17,633 nucleotides of DNA from Eimeria necatrix (GCF_000499385.1 NW_013654947.1:55249-72881); one strand, 5' to 3'; counted from the stretch's first letter, positions 1 to 8,517 are shown. Notes: generated by a model from the letters alone, not told the origin. A program made the numbers and translations.

Positions 1-2072
1 TACACGTGGCCTGGAGGCCACACAACCACAGCGCAGTAGTTGAGCAACAAGGGAAATAAGTGGCTCTGGTGTTTCCCTTAGCCTCACTGCTCGTCAATTG
101 TATTCTCTTTAACTCTACAAACATTTTTTTCAACACAGTTGTGCACATTAATTGCTACTAATCGAGATGCGGGGGAGCCGCTGCCGCAGTACCATCACCT
201 GCTTCTGATTTTTCGTTGAATCTTCAGTATCTGGTGTTTCTTTGGGCTCATGAGAGCTGCCATACTCCCCGTATTCTCTTGAGAATTGTTTGGCCAGCAA
301 TACTCGGCCAAACAATCTCATTTTGGGCCTTTCTGAAAAGCGTTTTCAATGACAGAGTTACTTTCCCCTCTTCACGGCTCGGTCTGGACACAGCCGTAGG
401 CCTCCATAAGGATCTATGCTCAATTTAGGCTTACCTCGTTACTACAGTGTCATTTGCAAACTTCACGCAATACTCCTTCAGGCCGCTGAACCTCCAATTT
501 CATTGTAGAACTAAACCCGCTGCCAGCAACTGGGGTTTTGGGTCCTCTAGGCCACCTTTTGTAAAGTCAAGACGCCCAAGTCATATTACGGAGTCAAATG
601 CTTACTTCGTTTCCCAAGGAAGCACACACTTGTAGATGCGCGTTGCGTAAGCCTCAAATTCTAGCACGAATATACCTGGCCTACATTGAAAGCACTCGCG
701 ATAGCTTTTGAAAACGCTCATATATATCAAGTTTGAGGGAGTGAAATATATGAAGTAATCTGTGTACTTATTGTGGCATCGGGCGAAGTTGCAAATTCCC
801 AGATTACCTCGGCCGAATGTTTGAGCGCACACTTCGAGCCCTTTGAAGTGGCCACTGGCGGGCCCGGGCCGTTTAAAGGCAGAACTGAGGGCTAGAATAG
901 CCCTTTGTTATTATACTTTTCTCTTTGTAGTATTTTCTCACTGAGACATACTGGATTTGCTGCTCTGTGGAGGCTTCTGCGGCGGTTTCGTGCCCGGGGT
1001 GCTGCGCAGGCAGGGAAATCGGGGGCTACTGAGGGGCCTCGGCAGCCGGCGATGAAGCGGAATTGGCAGTGAAAAAGGCCAAGTTGAGTTAAAATGAATT
1101 AGTGCTGAGGTGTACAAACACTGCAGGCGTCGCTGCTGGCCGGGGCTCAACGAATGACCGATACGAGTGGCTGTTGCTGCTGCAGTTGCTGCAGCAAGCC
1201 ACCGTTTGCAACTGAGCGCGAGGCGGCGCTGAATGGGGCGTGTGGCACCTCGAATGAAGTGGATCTAAAAGATAAAAGCGACTAAACTTTTTATCTAAAC
1301 GCAAAAATAAATTGAGACGCCAGCCGTCTGCCGAGGCAGCCGAAGAAGACCCACGCGGCTGCCGCTGTCCGCCTCAGCAGCCGGGCACATGTAGCGCCAG
1401 CATCGCCGCGATTTGATCTAAGTACAAATCCCTTTTCTTTACTGAATAAACTCATAAAGTCTCAAGGGAAAAGCCAAGAAAAGCCATTTTTAACTCCACA
1501 GCCACCAGCCCGAGTGGTTCCTCGCTGCGGCTGCGCACTGACAGTGCTGCTGTGCGCCGCCGCCTTGGCTGCCTGCCTCAGCCTCTCTTCTTTTCCAGCT
1601 TGAAATCAATAAAGGCTGGGGACACGAATGACCCACTTGTGCACAAGTGTGAAGCAGACGACCACAGTCTCTGGGGGCGCACTTTGCCTGTGCGGACTCT
1701 GCAGCGCGGAGGCTCTCGGACGTTTGGCCGTGGCCGCAGCAGCAGCAGCAGCGCCCGGGGCCCGCAGCAGCAGCAGCAAGCCTCTTATGCCTCGCCGGCA
1801 GCCCCGAACTGAAAGCCAGCTGCCCCTTCAAGGCGGGAGGCCCCTCCCCTCTGGCCTGCTGCAGCCGCTGTTCTCTGGGCTTCTCTCCGCGCCGCTTTAG
1901 GGGCCCCAGGGGCTGCCCCGCGCCGCTGCATTCAGGGCTGTCGAGGGCCTTTTTGCTGCTGCTGCTGCAGCAAGCCCGCAGCAGCAAGCTGCGCCCGCTG
2001 CAGCAACCCGCAGCGCCCTCCTGCACTCCTCCCTGGCCGCGCGGCGCGCTGCTTTCCTCAGCTTCTTCGAAA
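1..2072. other. Upstream region without a supported gene
   Basis: The first ~1.1 kb is A+T-richer and almost free of CAG/CTG tracts; from about 1150 the sequence becomes G+C-rich with short CAG/CTG runs (for example 1733-1785 and 1953-1990). Only short ORFs occur, none longer than about 90 codons on the plus strand, and none resembles a known protein. A 270-codon minus-strand frame at 1490-2302 runs through CAG-rich DNA and across exon 1 of the kinase, so I treat it as a shadow. The 3' part presumably holds the promoter and 5' UTR of the kinase gene, but I recognise no core promoter element. I found no tRNA or other RNA gene. Confidence 0.6.
280..320. repeat. Imperfect inverted repeat (stem-loop)
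   Basis: The arm at 280-295 (TGAGAATTGTTTGGCC) is the reverse complement of 306-320 (GGCCAAACAATCTCA) apart from one bulged A, with a loop of about 10 nt. It is followed by no T-run. It could form a hairpin in DNA or RNA; no function is evident. Confidence 0.6.
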
Positions 2073-3102
2073 ATGATTGAAGATGTTGACAAACACGTTC
2101 TCCGCAAATATGACATTGTCCAGAAGCTCGGCAAGGGGGTGAGTCTGCGTTTCCGGGTGTACGTACACCCCAGCACGCGCCAGTTGCCCAGCGCCTGCTC
2201 CGCGGCCGTGGGTTCCCGGGTGTACGTACACCCCAGCCTTGGCACGCCTCCCGCGAGCCTGCCCCTCGCAGTTGGCTGCAGTTGCGGCCTGTGGGCCCCC
2301 AAACCCTTTTCTAGGGTTTATCTGGGGTTTAGATGTGCACTTTGCTGCTTCCTGTCGCTGGGCTGGGCTGTTTTGCTGCGGACTGAGCAGCAGCCGCAGC
2401 AGCGGAGCAGCGGAGCAGCAGCTGCTGCTGCAGAAGCAGAGCAGGGGGCTCGGGGGCTGGGGGCCCGGGAGGGCTAGGGTTTAGGGTTTAGGGTTTAGGG
2501 TTTAGGGTTTAGGGTTTGGCGTGGGCGGCGCAGGCGTACGGAGTGGTGTGGAAGAGCTACGACCGGCGCACCAACGAAGTGGTGGCCCTGAAGAAGATCT
2601 TCGAGGCCTTTCATAATGCCACAGATGCCCAGCGGACTTTTCGGGAAATTATGTTTCTGCAGCAGCTGGCTGGCCACGAGAACATCGTGCGCCTCATGAA
2701 CGTCTTGAAGGCCGACAACGACAGAGATATATATCTGGTCTTCGACTTCATGGGTCAGTGCGCCCGCCGCAGCTTTCGGGTGTACGTACACCCCGCGCGC
2801 GCGCGTGTGCGTTCGGGTGTATCGACACCTCGCCGTTGCGCCTGTTGCGATCAGAAACGGACCTCCACGCCGTCATTCGCGCGCAAATTCTCGAAGCAAT
2901 TCACAAACAATATATCATTTACCAACTTCTGCGGGCCATCAAGTACATGCACTCGGGTGAGCCTCCGCTCCTCCCGAGCTGTACGTACACCGCAGCCCCG
3001 GCGCTCTCCAGCGGCTTCGGGTGTACGTACACCTCATTTGCGCACCAAGTCGGCCCGTGGCTCTCCCCAGCCTCGCGCGCCTGAGACCAAAGCGCCTCTC
3101 TT

Positions 3103-3139
<37 letters not shown>

Positions 3140-5043
3140 AGGCGAACTGCTGCACCGCGACATGAAGCCTTCGAACATTCTGCTGAACAGCGAGTGCCAC
3201 GTGAAGGTGGCGGATTTCGGGTGAGAGGATATCCCTGAGTGGGAGGCGTCTGAGAGTTTGCAGGGGCCCATTAGGGTTTAGGGTTTAGGGTTTGGGGTTT
3301 AGGGTTTAGGGTTTAGCTCGAACATTTGCATTTCCCGAGCTTGCGCCCACCCGGTCCGCAGCGCGCGCAGCGAATTCCCGCGCTGCCGCGGGCGCTGCGT
3401 GGCCGCGGGCCGCGGCCCGCGGGCCTAGGGTTTAGGGTTTAGGGTTTAGGGTTTAGGGTTTAGGGTTTGGGCGCAGGCTGGCGCGGTCAGTGGCGCACGC
3501 AGAGGGCGGCGACGCCAGCAGCAACCCAGTGCTGACCGACTACGTGGCCACCAGGTGGTACAGAGCCCCCGAGATTCTGTTGGGTTCGACTTGCTACACG
3601 AAGGGCGTGGACATGTGGTCTTTGGGGTGCATTTTGGGGGAACTTCTCTCCGGCAAACCCATCTTTCCCGGTCCGCAAACCCTAAACCCTAAACCCTAAA
3701 CCCTAAACCCGCGACTTGGGGGCAGTTTGCGGCAACTGCTTCCGGGGTAACTCGGCCTTCCCGGTACTCATATCCTAAACCCTAAACCCTAAACCCTAAA
3801 CCCGCGACTTGGGGGCAGTTTGCGGGAACTGCTTCCGGGGAAACTCGGCTTTCCCGGTACTCATACCCTAAACCCTAAACCCTAAACCCTAAACCCGCGA
3901 CTTGGGGGCATTTTGCGGGAACTGCTTCCGGGGAAACTCGGCTTTCCCGCCGCGCAAACCCTAAACCCTAAACCCGGCCTGGGGGGCATTTGGGGGGAAC
4001 TCCTTTCGGGGAAACCCACCTCTCCTGGTACTCAAACCCTAAACCCTAAACCCTAGACTTGGGAGCATTTTGCGGGAACTGCTTCCAGGGTAACTCAGCT
4101 TTCCCGGTACTCAAACCCTAAACCCTAAACCCTTGACTTGGGGGCATTTTGGGGGAGCTGCTTTTGGGGAAGCACATCTTTCCCGGCACCCAAACCCTAA
4201 ACCCTAAACCCTTGTCTTTGGGGGCATTTTGGGGGAACCGCTTTAGGGCATGCCCGTCTTTCCCGGTACTCAAACCCTAAGCCCTAAACCCTAAAAACTA
4301 AACCACCGACTTTGGGGGCATTTTGGGGGAGGTGCTTTTGGAGAAGCACATCTTTCCCGGTACACAAACCCTAAACCCTAAACCCTAAACCCTCGACTTT
4401 GGGGACTACTTTGGGGGAGGTGCTTTTGGGAAACACATCTTTCCCGGTACTGAAACGCTAAACCCTAAACCCTAAATAAATCCTCGGCTTTGGGTGCATA
4501 CTGGGGAGGTGCTTTCCGCGAAGCCCATCTTTCCCGTTACACAAACCCTAAACCCTAAACCCTCGACCCCAAACGCTGCACCCCCCCAGCACACATCTGC
4601 AAACACTGCACCCGAAACCCTCCCAGCGAACACTAAACACTAAACCCTTCTCAGCGAACACTAAACCCTAAACCCTCCTCAGCAAACACTAAACCCTAAA
4701 CCCTCCTCAGCAAACACTAAACACTAAACCCTCTTCAGCGAACAACCTTCAAGCCCTCTTCGGCAAACGGAAAACGCCAAACCCTCTTCAGAAAACCCTA
4801 AACGCTAAACACTCTTCAGCAAACCCTAAACCCTTTTTGCCCGCTCCTTACGAGGCCCCAAACCCCATTTTGCGGTTCCCCTGGGATAATCACTCGCGGT
4901 GCAAACCCTAGCTGCAGAAACCCTAAACCCTAACGAGCTGCCTAAACCCTAAACCCTAGCTGGAAACCCTACACCGCCCTCGCTTTGCCCTGGACGCTGC
5001 CTTGCCCCGTTTGTGTGCTGCTGCTGCTCCTCTGCTGCTGCTT

Positions 5044-5077
<34 letters not shown>

Positions 5078-5219
5078 GCAGGGTCTTCTACTCTGAACCA
5101 ACTCGAGCGCGTCGTGACGCTGACTGGATGGCCCTCGCGCGAAGACGTGGCAGCAATAAGAAGCCCCTTTGCTGCTACCATGATGGAGGGCCTCCCTGTA
5201 GTGAAGCAAAAGTGAGGCC

Positions 5220-5280
<61 letters not shown>

Positions 5281-6886
5281 TTGCTGCTGCTCCTAGTGCT
5301 GCTGCCGCTTCTGCTACTGCTGCTACTTCTACTGCTACTGTTGCAGCTACTCCCGCTTCTGCTGCCGTCACTGTTGTTGCTGCTGGCGTTACTGTTGCTG
5401 CTGCGGCTCCTGTTGCTGCTGCGGCTGCTGCTGCTGCTGCTGCTGCTGGACTATCCCCGCATTTGTCTCACTATACTCCGATAAGCAAACGAAACTCTTT
5501 CATTTATTCTTTCAATCTGCTGCAATCTTTTTTGACTCTGCAGAAAACTCGAAGACTACTTCCCGGACGCGCCGCCCATGGCACTGGATCTGCTGCGGCA
5601 GCTGCTGCAGTTTAACCCCTTGAAGCGAATAAGGTTTGCTGCTGCTGCTGCTACTGCTGCTGCTGCTACTGCTGCTGCTGCTACTGCTGCTGCTTCTGTT
5701 GCTGCTGCTAGTGCTGCTGCTGGTGCTACTACTGCAGCAGCAGCTGCTGCTGTTGCCTTATCCTGTACGAGTCTGTGCTGCGCTCGGGTGTACGTACAGC
5801 GCAGAGAAAGCCCTGGAGCACCCCTACGTGAGGCAATTTCACAATCCCGAAGATGAACCAGTTTGTGGCCGCATAATAACAATTCCCATTGATGACAACA
5901 CAAAGTGAGATTAAAAGCTTTATGTTTTTGCAGAAAAAGCCCGTAGATCTGCTGCTGCTTCCTGCAGCAGCAGCAGCAGCAGCAGCAGCGGGGCTGCAGC
6001 AGCAGAGCGTCGTGCAGCTCTTTGGCGGCGCTGCTGCGTGGGACGCTGCTTGCTGCTGGGGTGTACGTACGGCTGCAGATACTCCGTTGAAGACTACAGA
6101 GAAAAAGTTTATAATGAGGTAATTCGAAAAAAGAGAGAAACGAGGCGCCACAGACACGGCCACGGGACGTCTTCGCAGGGCACTTCAGGGGCCTCCACAG
6201 CCCCCAGCAGCAGCAGCAGCAGCGGCAGCAGCAGCAGCAGCAGCAGCGGGGCTGCAGCAGCAGGCGCGGGAGACGGCGACGCCCGGGGCTCTTCGCGCCA
6301 CAGCACCACGCACCACTCCATGGGCGAGCAGCAGCCCGCAGCAGCTGCTGCTTCTGCTGCTCCCAGCCACAAGAGCAGCGGCAGCTACGCCCAGCAGCAG
6401 CAGCAGCTGCTGCAGCAGCAACAGCAGCTGCTGCAGCAGCAGCAGCAACAGCTGCTGCAGCAGCAGCGGCAGTCCCCCGCTGGCCCCTTCTCCTCAGTTG
6501 CTGGGGCCCCCTCAGCCGTCTACGCGCAGCAGCAGCAGCAGCAGCAGCAGCACATGGTGTATGGGGGGCCCCCCAGCAGGGAGACTCCTGTGTCTCAGCA
6601 GCTGTCATCAGGGCACTATGAGCACAGGAGGCAGCAGAAGCCTGTTGCTGCTGCTTCGCCTGTGCATTCCGGCTACACTTCCTACCCCGCAGCAGCTCCT
6701 GCAGCAGCAGCAGCAGCAGCAGCAGTACCTGCAGCAGCAACTGCTGCGGGTGCGGCCATGTACGCTGCAGCGGGAGCGACGCCGTCGCACAGCGCGGTGT
6801 ATGGACGCTACACCCAAGGGGGCAGCAGCAGCAGCAGCGGCAGCAGCAGCAGCAGCAAAGGCCTTGAAGCAACACAGCGACGCTGA
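2073..6886 (+). CDS. ERK7: ERK7/MAPK15-like mitogen-activated protein kinase, nine exons
   Basis: This is a Ser/Thr kinase of the atypical MAPK group ERK7/8 (MAPK15), 597 aa. Exons: 2073-2138, 2534-2753, 2855-2956, 3142-3220, 3477-3670, 5082-5211, 5544-5633, 5800-5904, 6079-6886. All introns are GT-AG and every phase joins, for example FM|ETDLH, HSG|ELLHRD and DFG|LAR. The glycine loop GKGAYG (residues 20-25) is split by intron 1. Other landmarks are the ATP-binding K42, the alpha-C E60, HRD 134-136, N141, DFG 154-156, activation motif TDY 176-178, APE 186-188 and PIFPG ending at 221. The catalytic domain ends near residue 310. The tail (330-597) starts with a basic [13 protein letters not shown] segment, then has Ser, Ala and Gln runs. 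The start ATG has an A-rich upstream context (CGAAAATGA). All catalytic residues are intact. In Toxoplasma, ERK7 sits at the apical cap and is needed for conoid assembly; the same role here is inference. Confidence 0.95.
2139..2533 (+). other. Kinase intron 1 (glycine-loop intron)
   Basis: This 395-nt intron begins GTGAGT and ends GCGCAG. It separates GKG from AYG of the nucleotide-binding loop. It contains two perfect GTGTACGTACAC palindromes (2157-2168 and 2220-2231). Near its 3' end is a TTTAGGG tract (2475-2517) that stops 16 nt before the acceptor. A long CAG/CTG-mixed stretch lies around 2385-2440. Confidence 0.93.
2475..2517 (+). repeat. Interstitial telomere-like (TTTAGGG)n tract in intron 1
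   Basis: About six heptamers have the G-rich strand on the coding strand, next to the intron 1 acceptor. TTTAGGG is the telomeric repeat of coccidia, but here it is internal to a gene. Confidence 0.95.
2754..2854 (+). other. Kinase intron 2
   Basis: This is a 101-nt intron with donor GTCAGT and acceptor GATCAG. It splits the codon for E96 in FMETDLH. It carries one perfect GTGTACGTACAC palindrome at 2780-2791 and a degenerate copy (GTGTATCGACAC) at 2817-2828. Confidence 0.93.
2957..3141 (+). other. Kinase intron 3
   Basis: This 185-nt intron has donor GTGAGC and acceptor TTGCAG and splits G130. It holds two palindrome copies, 2979-2990 (first base changed) and 3021-3032 (perfect). A (CTG)n tract at 3104-3135 runs almost into the acceptor, where a pyrimidine tract would normally lie. 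Confidence 0.93.
3271..3316 (+). repeat. Telomere-like (TTTAGGG)n tract in intron 4, first
   Basis: Six to seven TTTAGGG heptamers, one with TTTGGGG, with the G-rich strand on the coding strand. Confidence 0.95.
3403..3422. repeat. 20-bp perfect G+C palindrome
   Basis: The block CCGCGGGCCGCGGCCCGCGG is self-complementary over its full length and lies directly before the second telomere-like tract of intron 4. Its function is unknown. Confidence 0.85.
3426..3468 (+). repeat. Telomere-like (TTTAGGG)n tract in intron 4, second
   Basis: About six TTTAGGG heptamers run to within 8 nt of the exon 5 boundary; the acceptor GCGCAG follows directly after TTTGG. Confidence 0.95.
3713..4563 (+). repeat. 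Tandem array of exon 5-end copies plus CCCTAAA repeats
   Basis: Units start near 3713, 3806, 3899, 3976, 4056, 4135, 4215, 4308, 4395 and 4486, with spacings of about 77-93 bp. Each has a ~55-58-nt body of the form GGGGGCATTTTGGGGGAAC ... TTTCCCGGTAC followed by two to five CCCTAAA heptamers. The body matches the last ~55 nt of exon 5 (about 3620-3671: TTTGGGGTGCATTTTGGGGG ... ATCTTTCCCGGT) and includes its splice donor context. Differences in spacing are largely explained by gain or loss of heptamers. The exon itself followed by its own CCCTAAA run forms the first unit of the series. Confidence 0.9.
4617..4830 (+). repeat. Degenerate ~28-bp tandem repeat
   Basis: About seven units of the form AACACTAAACCCTAAACCCT followed by CCTCAGC. 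It appears to be a higher-order repeat made of decayed CCCTAAA units separated by a CTCAGC(G/A) spacer. It follows the exon-derived array in intron 5. Confidence 0.8.
5212..5543 (+). other. Kinase intron 6 with long CTG-type tract
   Basis: This 332-nt intron has donor GTGAGG and acceptor CTGCAG. A near-pure (CTG)n at 5220-5277 continues as a decayed CTN-rich stretch to about 5450, then a normal A+T/pyrimidine-rich end (CTTTTTTGACTCTGCAG). The coding strand carries CTG, which reads as poly-Leu, poly-Cys or poly-Ala if retained. Confidence 0.93.
5634..5799 (+). other. Kinase intron 7, acceptor inside a palindrome copy
   Basis: This is a 166-nt intron with donor GTTTGC. Residues I-S-A-E-K read across the junction. 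It contains a GCT-rich stretch (5636-5755) with a repeating 15-bp GCTGCTGCTGCTACT pattern. The acceptor ACAG (5796-5799) is the 3' end of a GTGTACGTACA(C) palindrome at 5788-5799 in which the final C is G. Confidence 0.92.
5905..6078 (+). other. Kinase intron 8
   Basis: This 174-nt intron has donor GTGAGA and acceptor CTGCAG. The junction reads [16 protein letters not shown], as expected for MAPKs. It contains CAG-orientation repeats (about 5962-6000) and a partial palindrome copy GTGTACGTAC at 6061-6070. Confidence 0.93.
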
Positions 6887-6948
6887 CTGCAAGTAAGCCC
6901 TCGGCCCCGCTTTTTGCTGCTGTTCGTTTGCATTCGCCACACTTATTA

Positions 6949-6979
6949 TTAGGGTTTAGGGTTTAGGGTTTAGGGTTTA
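6949..6979 (+). repeat. Telomere-like (TTTAGGG)n tract downstream of the kinase
   Basis: Four heptamers, 63 nt after the stop codon of the kinase gene. Confidence 0.95.
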
Positions 6980-7026
6980 TCTTTTCTCATTTGGTTTCGC
7001 AACAACAAAGAAGCAAACTGCATGGG

Positions 7027-7053
7027 GTGTACGTACACCAGGTGCATGTACAC
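7027..7053. repeat. Pair of GTGTACGTACAC-type palindromes
   Basis: A perfect copy at 7027-7038 is followed 3 nt later by a variant GTGCATGTACAC at 7042-7053. The variant contains a GTGCA/TGCAT core, resembling motifs recognised by apicomplexan AP2 factors. Any binding is inference. Confidence 0.8.
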
Positions 7054-7098
7054 CCCAAGGTGCTGCTCCAGCCCATCTTAATGAGCATGTGGTCATTT

Positions 7099-7190
7099 GC
7101 TGCTGCTGCGTTGCAGCAAGCACCTAGCTGCTGCTGCGCTGCAGCAAGCACCTAGCTGCTGCTGCGCTGCAGCAGATACCTAGCTGCTGC
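7099..7190. repeat. 28-bp tandem repeat, three copies
   Basis: The unit is GCTGCTGCTGCGCTGCAGCA followed by AGCACCTA. The CCTAG marker recurs at 7123, 7151 and 7179, an exact 28-bp period. Each unit contains a CTGCAG-centred inverted repeat. Confidence 0.9.
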
Positions 7191-8074
7191 AGCGAGAAGG
7201 CACAGCAGCGGGGAGGGTTTGGGGCCCCTTAAGGGCTTTAAATGAGCCACACAAAGGCAGCAGCAAGTGCTGCTTGTTTGCTGCAGCGGGAGAAGAAGAG
7301 AAATCAAGAAAGACCAAAAGGGAAGGCACAGCGACTGAGACAAGAAACTAAACGACTGAAGCCTCGCCAGCCTCCCCCGCCGCCCACAAGCTGCTGTGCT
7401 GCTCCATAGCAGCAGCAGCTGCTGCAGCAGCTGCAGCAGCAGCAGCAGCAGCAGTTGTGGGCGCGACTGCGGGTCTGGCCCGGTGGGCCGCCGGGCTCTT
7501 TGCTGCGGAGCTCCAGGTGTCTTCTTTTTGCATTTTTGGCTTTGTTTGGACATTTTTAGAAACGCTAATTTTAATGCATGCAGCAGCAGCCCGCTCTGCT
7601 GCTGCTGCGCATTGGCTGCTGCAGCAACCGCAGCAGCAGGAGCTGCGGCTGCTTCTGTGCGACGGCAGCAGCTGCAGCAGCGGCAGCAGCAGCTGCTGCT
7701 GCTGCTGGACAACGGCAGCGGCCACAGCAGCAGCAGCAGATGCTGCTGTGGCTGCTGCCTGCCTCTCTTCAGCGGAGGTGCTGCTGTTGTTCAGCGGTGG
7801 GCTGGGCAACTGCTGCTGCTGCAGCAACTGGCAGCAAGTACTTTTTCTTGCTGCTTCTGCAGCGGCAGCAAGAGTGCTTGCTGTAAGCGGCAGCAGCAGC
7901 AGGTGTAGCAGGGTTCGCACGGCTGGCAGCCGGCAGGGAGAGCAGCAGCAACTGCAGCAGCAGCAGCAGCAGCAGCAGCAGGGTCTGTTTGCCTGGCTCA
8001 GCTGCAGGCCCGCAACGCTGAGAGCCATTTGGGGCTTTGAAGCCATGCGCTTTGACTTGGCTTTCCGCTAAATA

Positions 8075-8209
8075 TTTAGGGTTTAGGGTCCAGCTCGTCC
8101 AGGGTTTAGGGTTTAGGGTTTAGGGTTTACGGCAATGGTAGTGCCTCTAGAATGCTGCTACCCACGGCTGTCGGCCTAGGGTTTAGGGTTTAGGGTTTAG
8201 GGTTTAGGG
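8075..8209 (+). repeat. Cluster of three telomere-like tracts
   Basis: TTTAGGG runs at 8075-8089, 8101-8129 and 8176-8209, separated by short unique sequences. The G-rich strand is on plus in all three. Confidence 0.95.
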
Positions 8210-8301
8210 CTTCGGAGGAAAAATAAGCAGCCCCTGTGTGTAGAGACACCCGGGGAAGCTGCGGGGCGCACGCGATGAAAAGAGCACATCTAGCGTGTAC
8301 G

Positions 8302-8302
<1 letters not shown>

Positions 8303-8357
<55 letters not shown>
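8303..8357 (+). repeat. (CTG)n tract
   Basis: About 18 CTG units with one TTG interruption. A half copy of the palindrome (GTGTACGT at 8295-8302) lies directly before it. Confidence 0.95.
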
Positions 8358-8358
<1 letters not shown>

Positions 8359-8499
8359 AGGTTCGGGGGAGAGACAAAGACACAAGTGTTCAAAAAAGAC
8401 GAGAAAAAGAAAAAGCAGACAGCCGCAGCAAAGCGACAGAGTGCAGCAAGGAAGGGTTTAGGTCCCCCTGAGTTACCATTGAGCCCAAGTCCCGCGCCA

Positions 8500-8517
8500 G
8501 CTGCTGCTGCTGCTGCT

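Larger units (their letters stand above)
3221..3476 (+). other. Kinase intron 4
   Basis: This 256-nt intron has donor GTGAGA and acceptor GCGCAG and splits the G of DFG. It contains two TTTAGGG tracts, at 3271-3316 and 3426-3468. The second ends 8 nt before the intron end. A 20-bp perfect G+C-only palindrome lies at 3403-3422. Confidence 0.93.
3671..5081 (+). other. Kinase intron 5, expanded by tandem array
   Basis: At 1411 nt this is by far the longest intron of the gene. The donor is GTCCGC and the acceptor GCGCAG, joining PIFPG to SSTLNQLE. Its layout is a CCCTAAA tract starting 6 nt after the donor, about ten exon-derived units to about 4563, a second degenerate array of ~28-bp units (about 4617-4830), scattered CCCTAAA units to about 4970, and a CTG-rich stretch (5018-5077) ending at the acceptor. 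If retained, translation would stop within about a dozen codons. Confidence 0.93.

Noticed and set aside
216..832. Small ORFs of 62-76 codons in the first kilobase
   Set aside because: They are of random-expectation length, without recognisable motifs, codon bias or splice-compatible neighbours.
3713..4563. CRISPR-like regular array
   Set aside because: Units are diverged exon copies plus telomere-like heptamers inside a eukaryotic intron; there are no conserved direct repeats with unique spacers and no cas genes.
3671..4970. True chromosome end or de novo telomere
   Set aside because: The tracts are short, interrupted, in both orientations and followed by more exons of the same gene.
5556..6875. 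439-codon minus-strand ORF opposite the kinase tail
   Set aside because: It lies opposite kinase exons 7-9, which carry conserved MAPK sequence, and reads mostly Cys/Ala/Leu runs from CAG repeats, which never produce stops.
7348..8071. Overlapping ORFs of 170-232 codons on both strands downstream of the kinase
   Set aside because: Nearly all of the sequence is CAG/CTG translation in several frames at once, with no unique conserved-looking segment in any frame.
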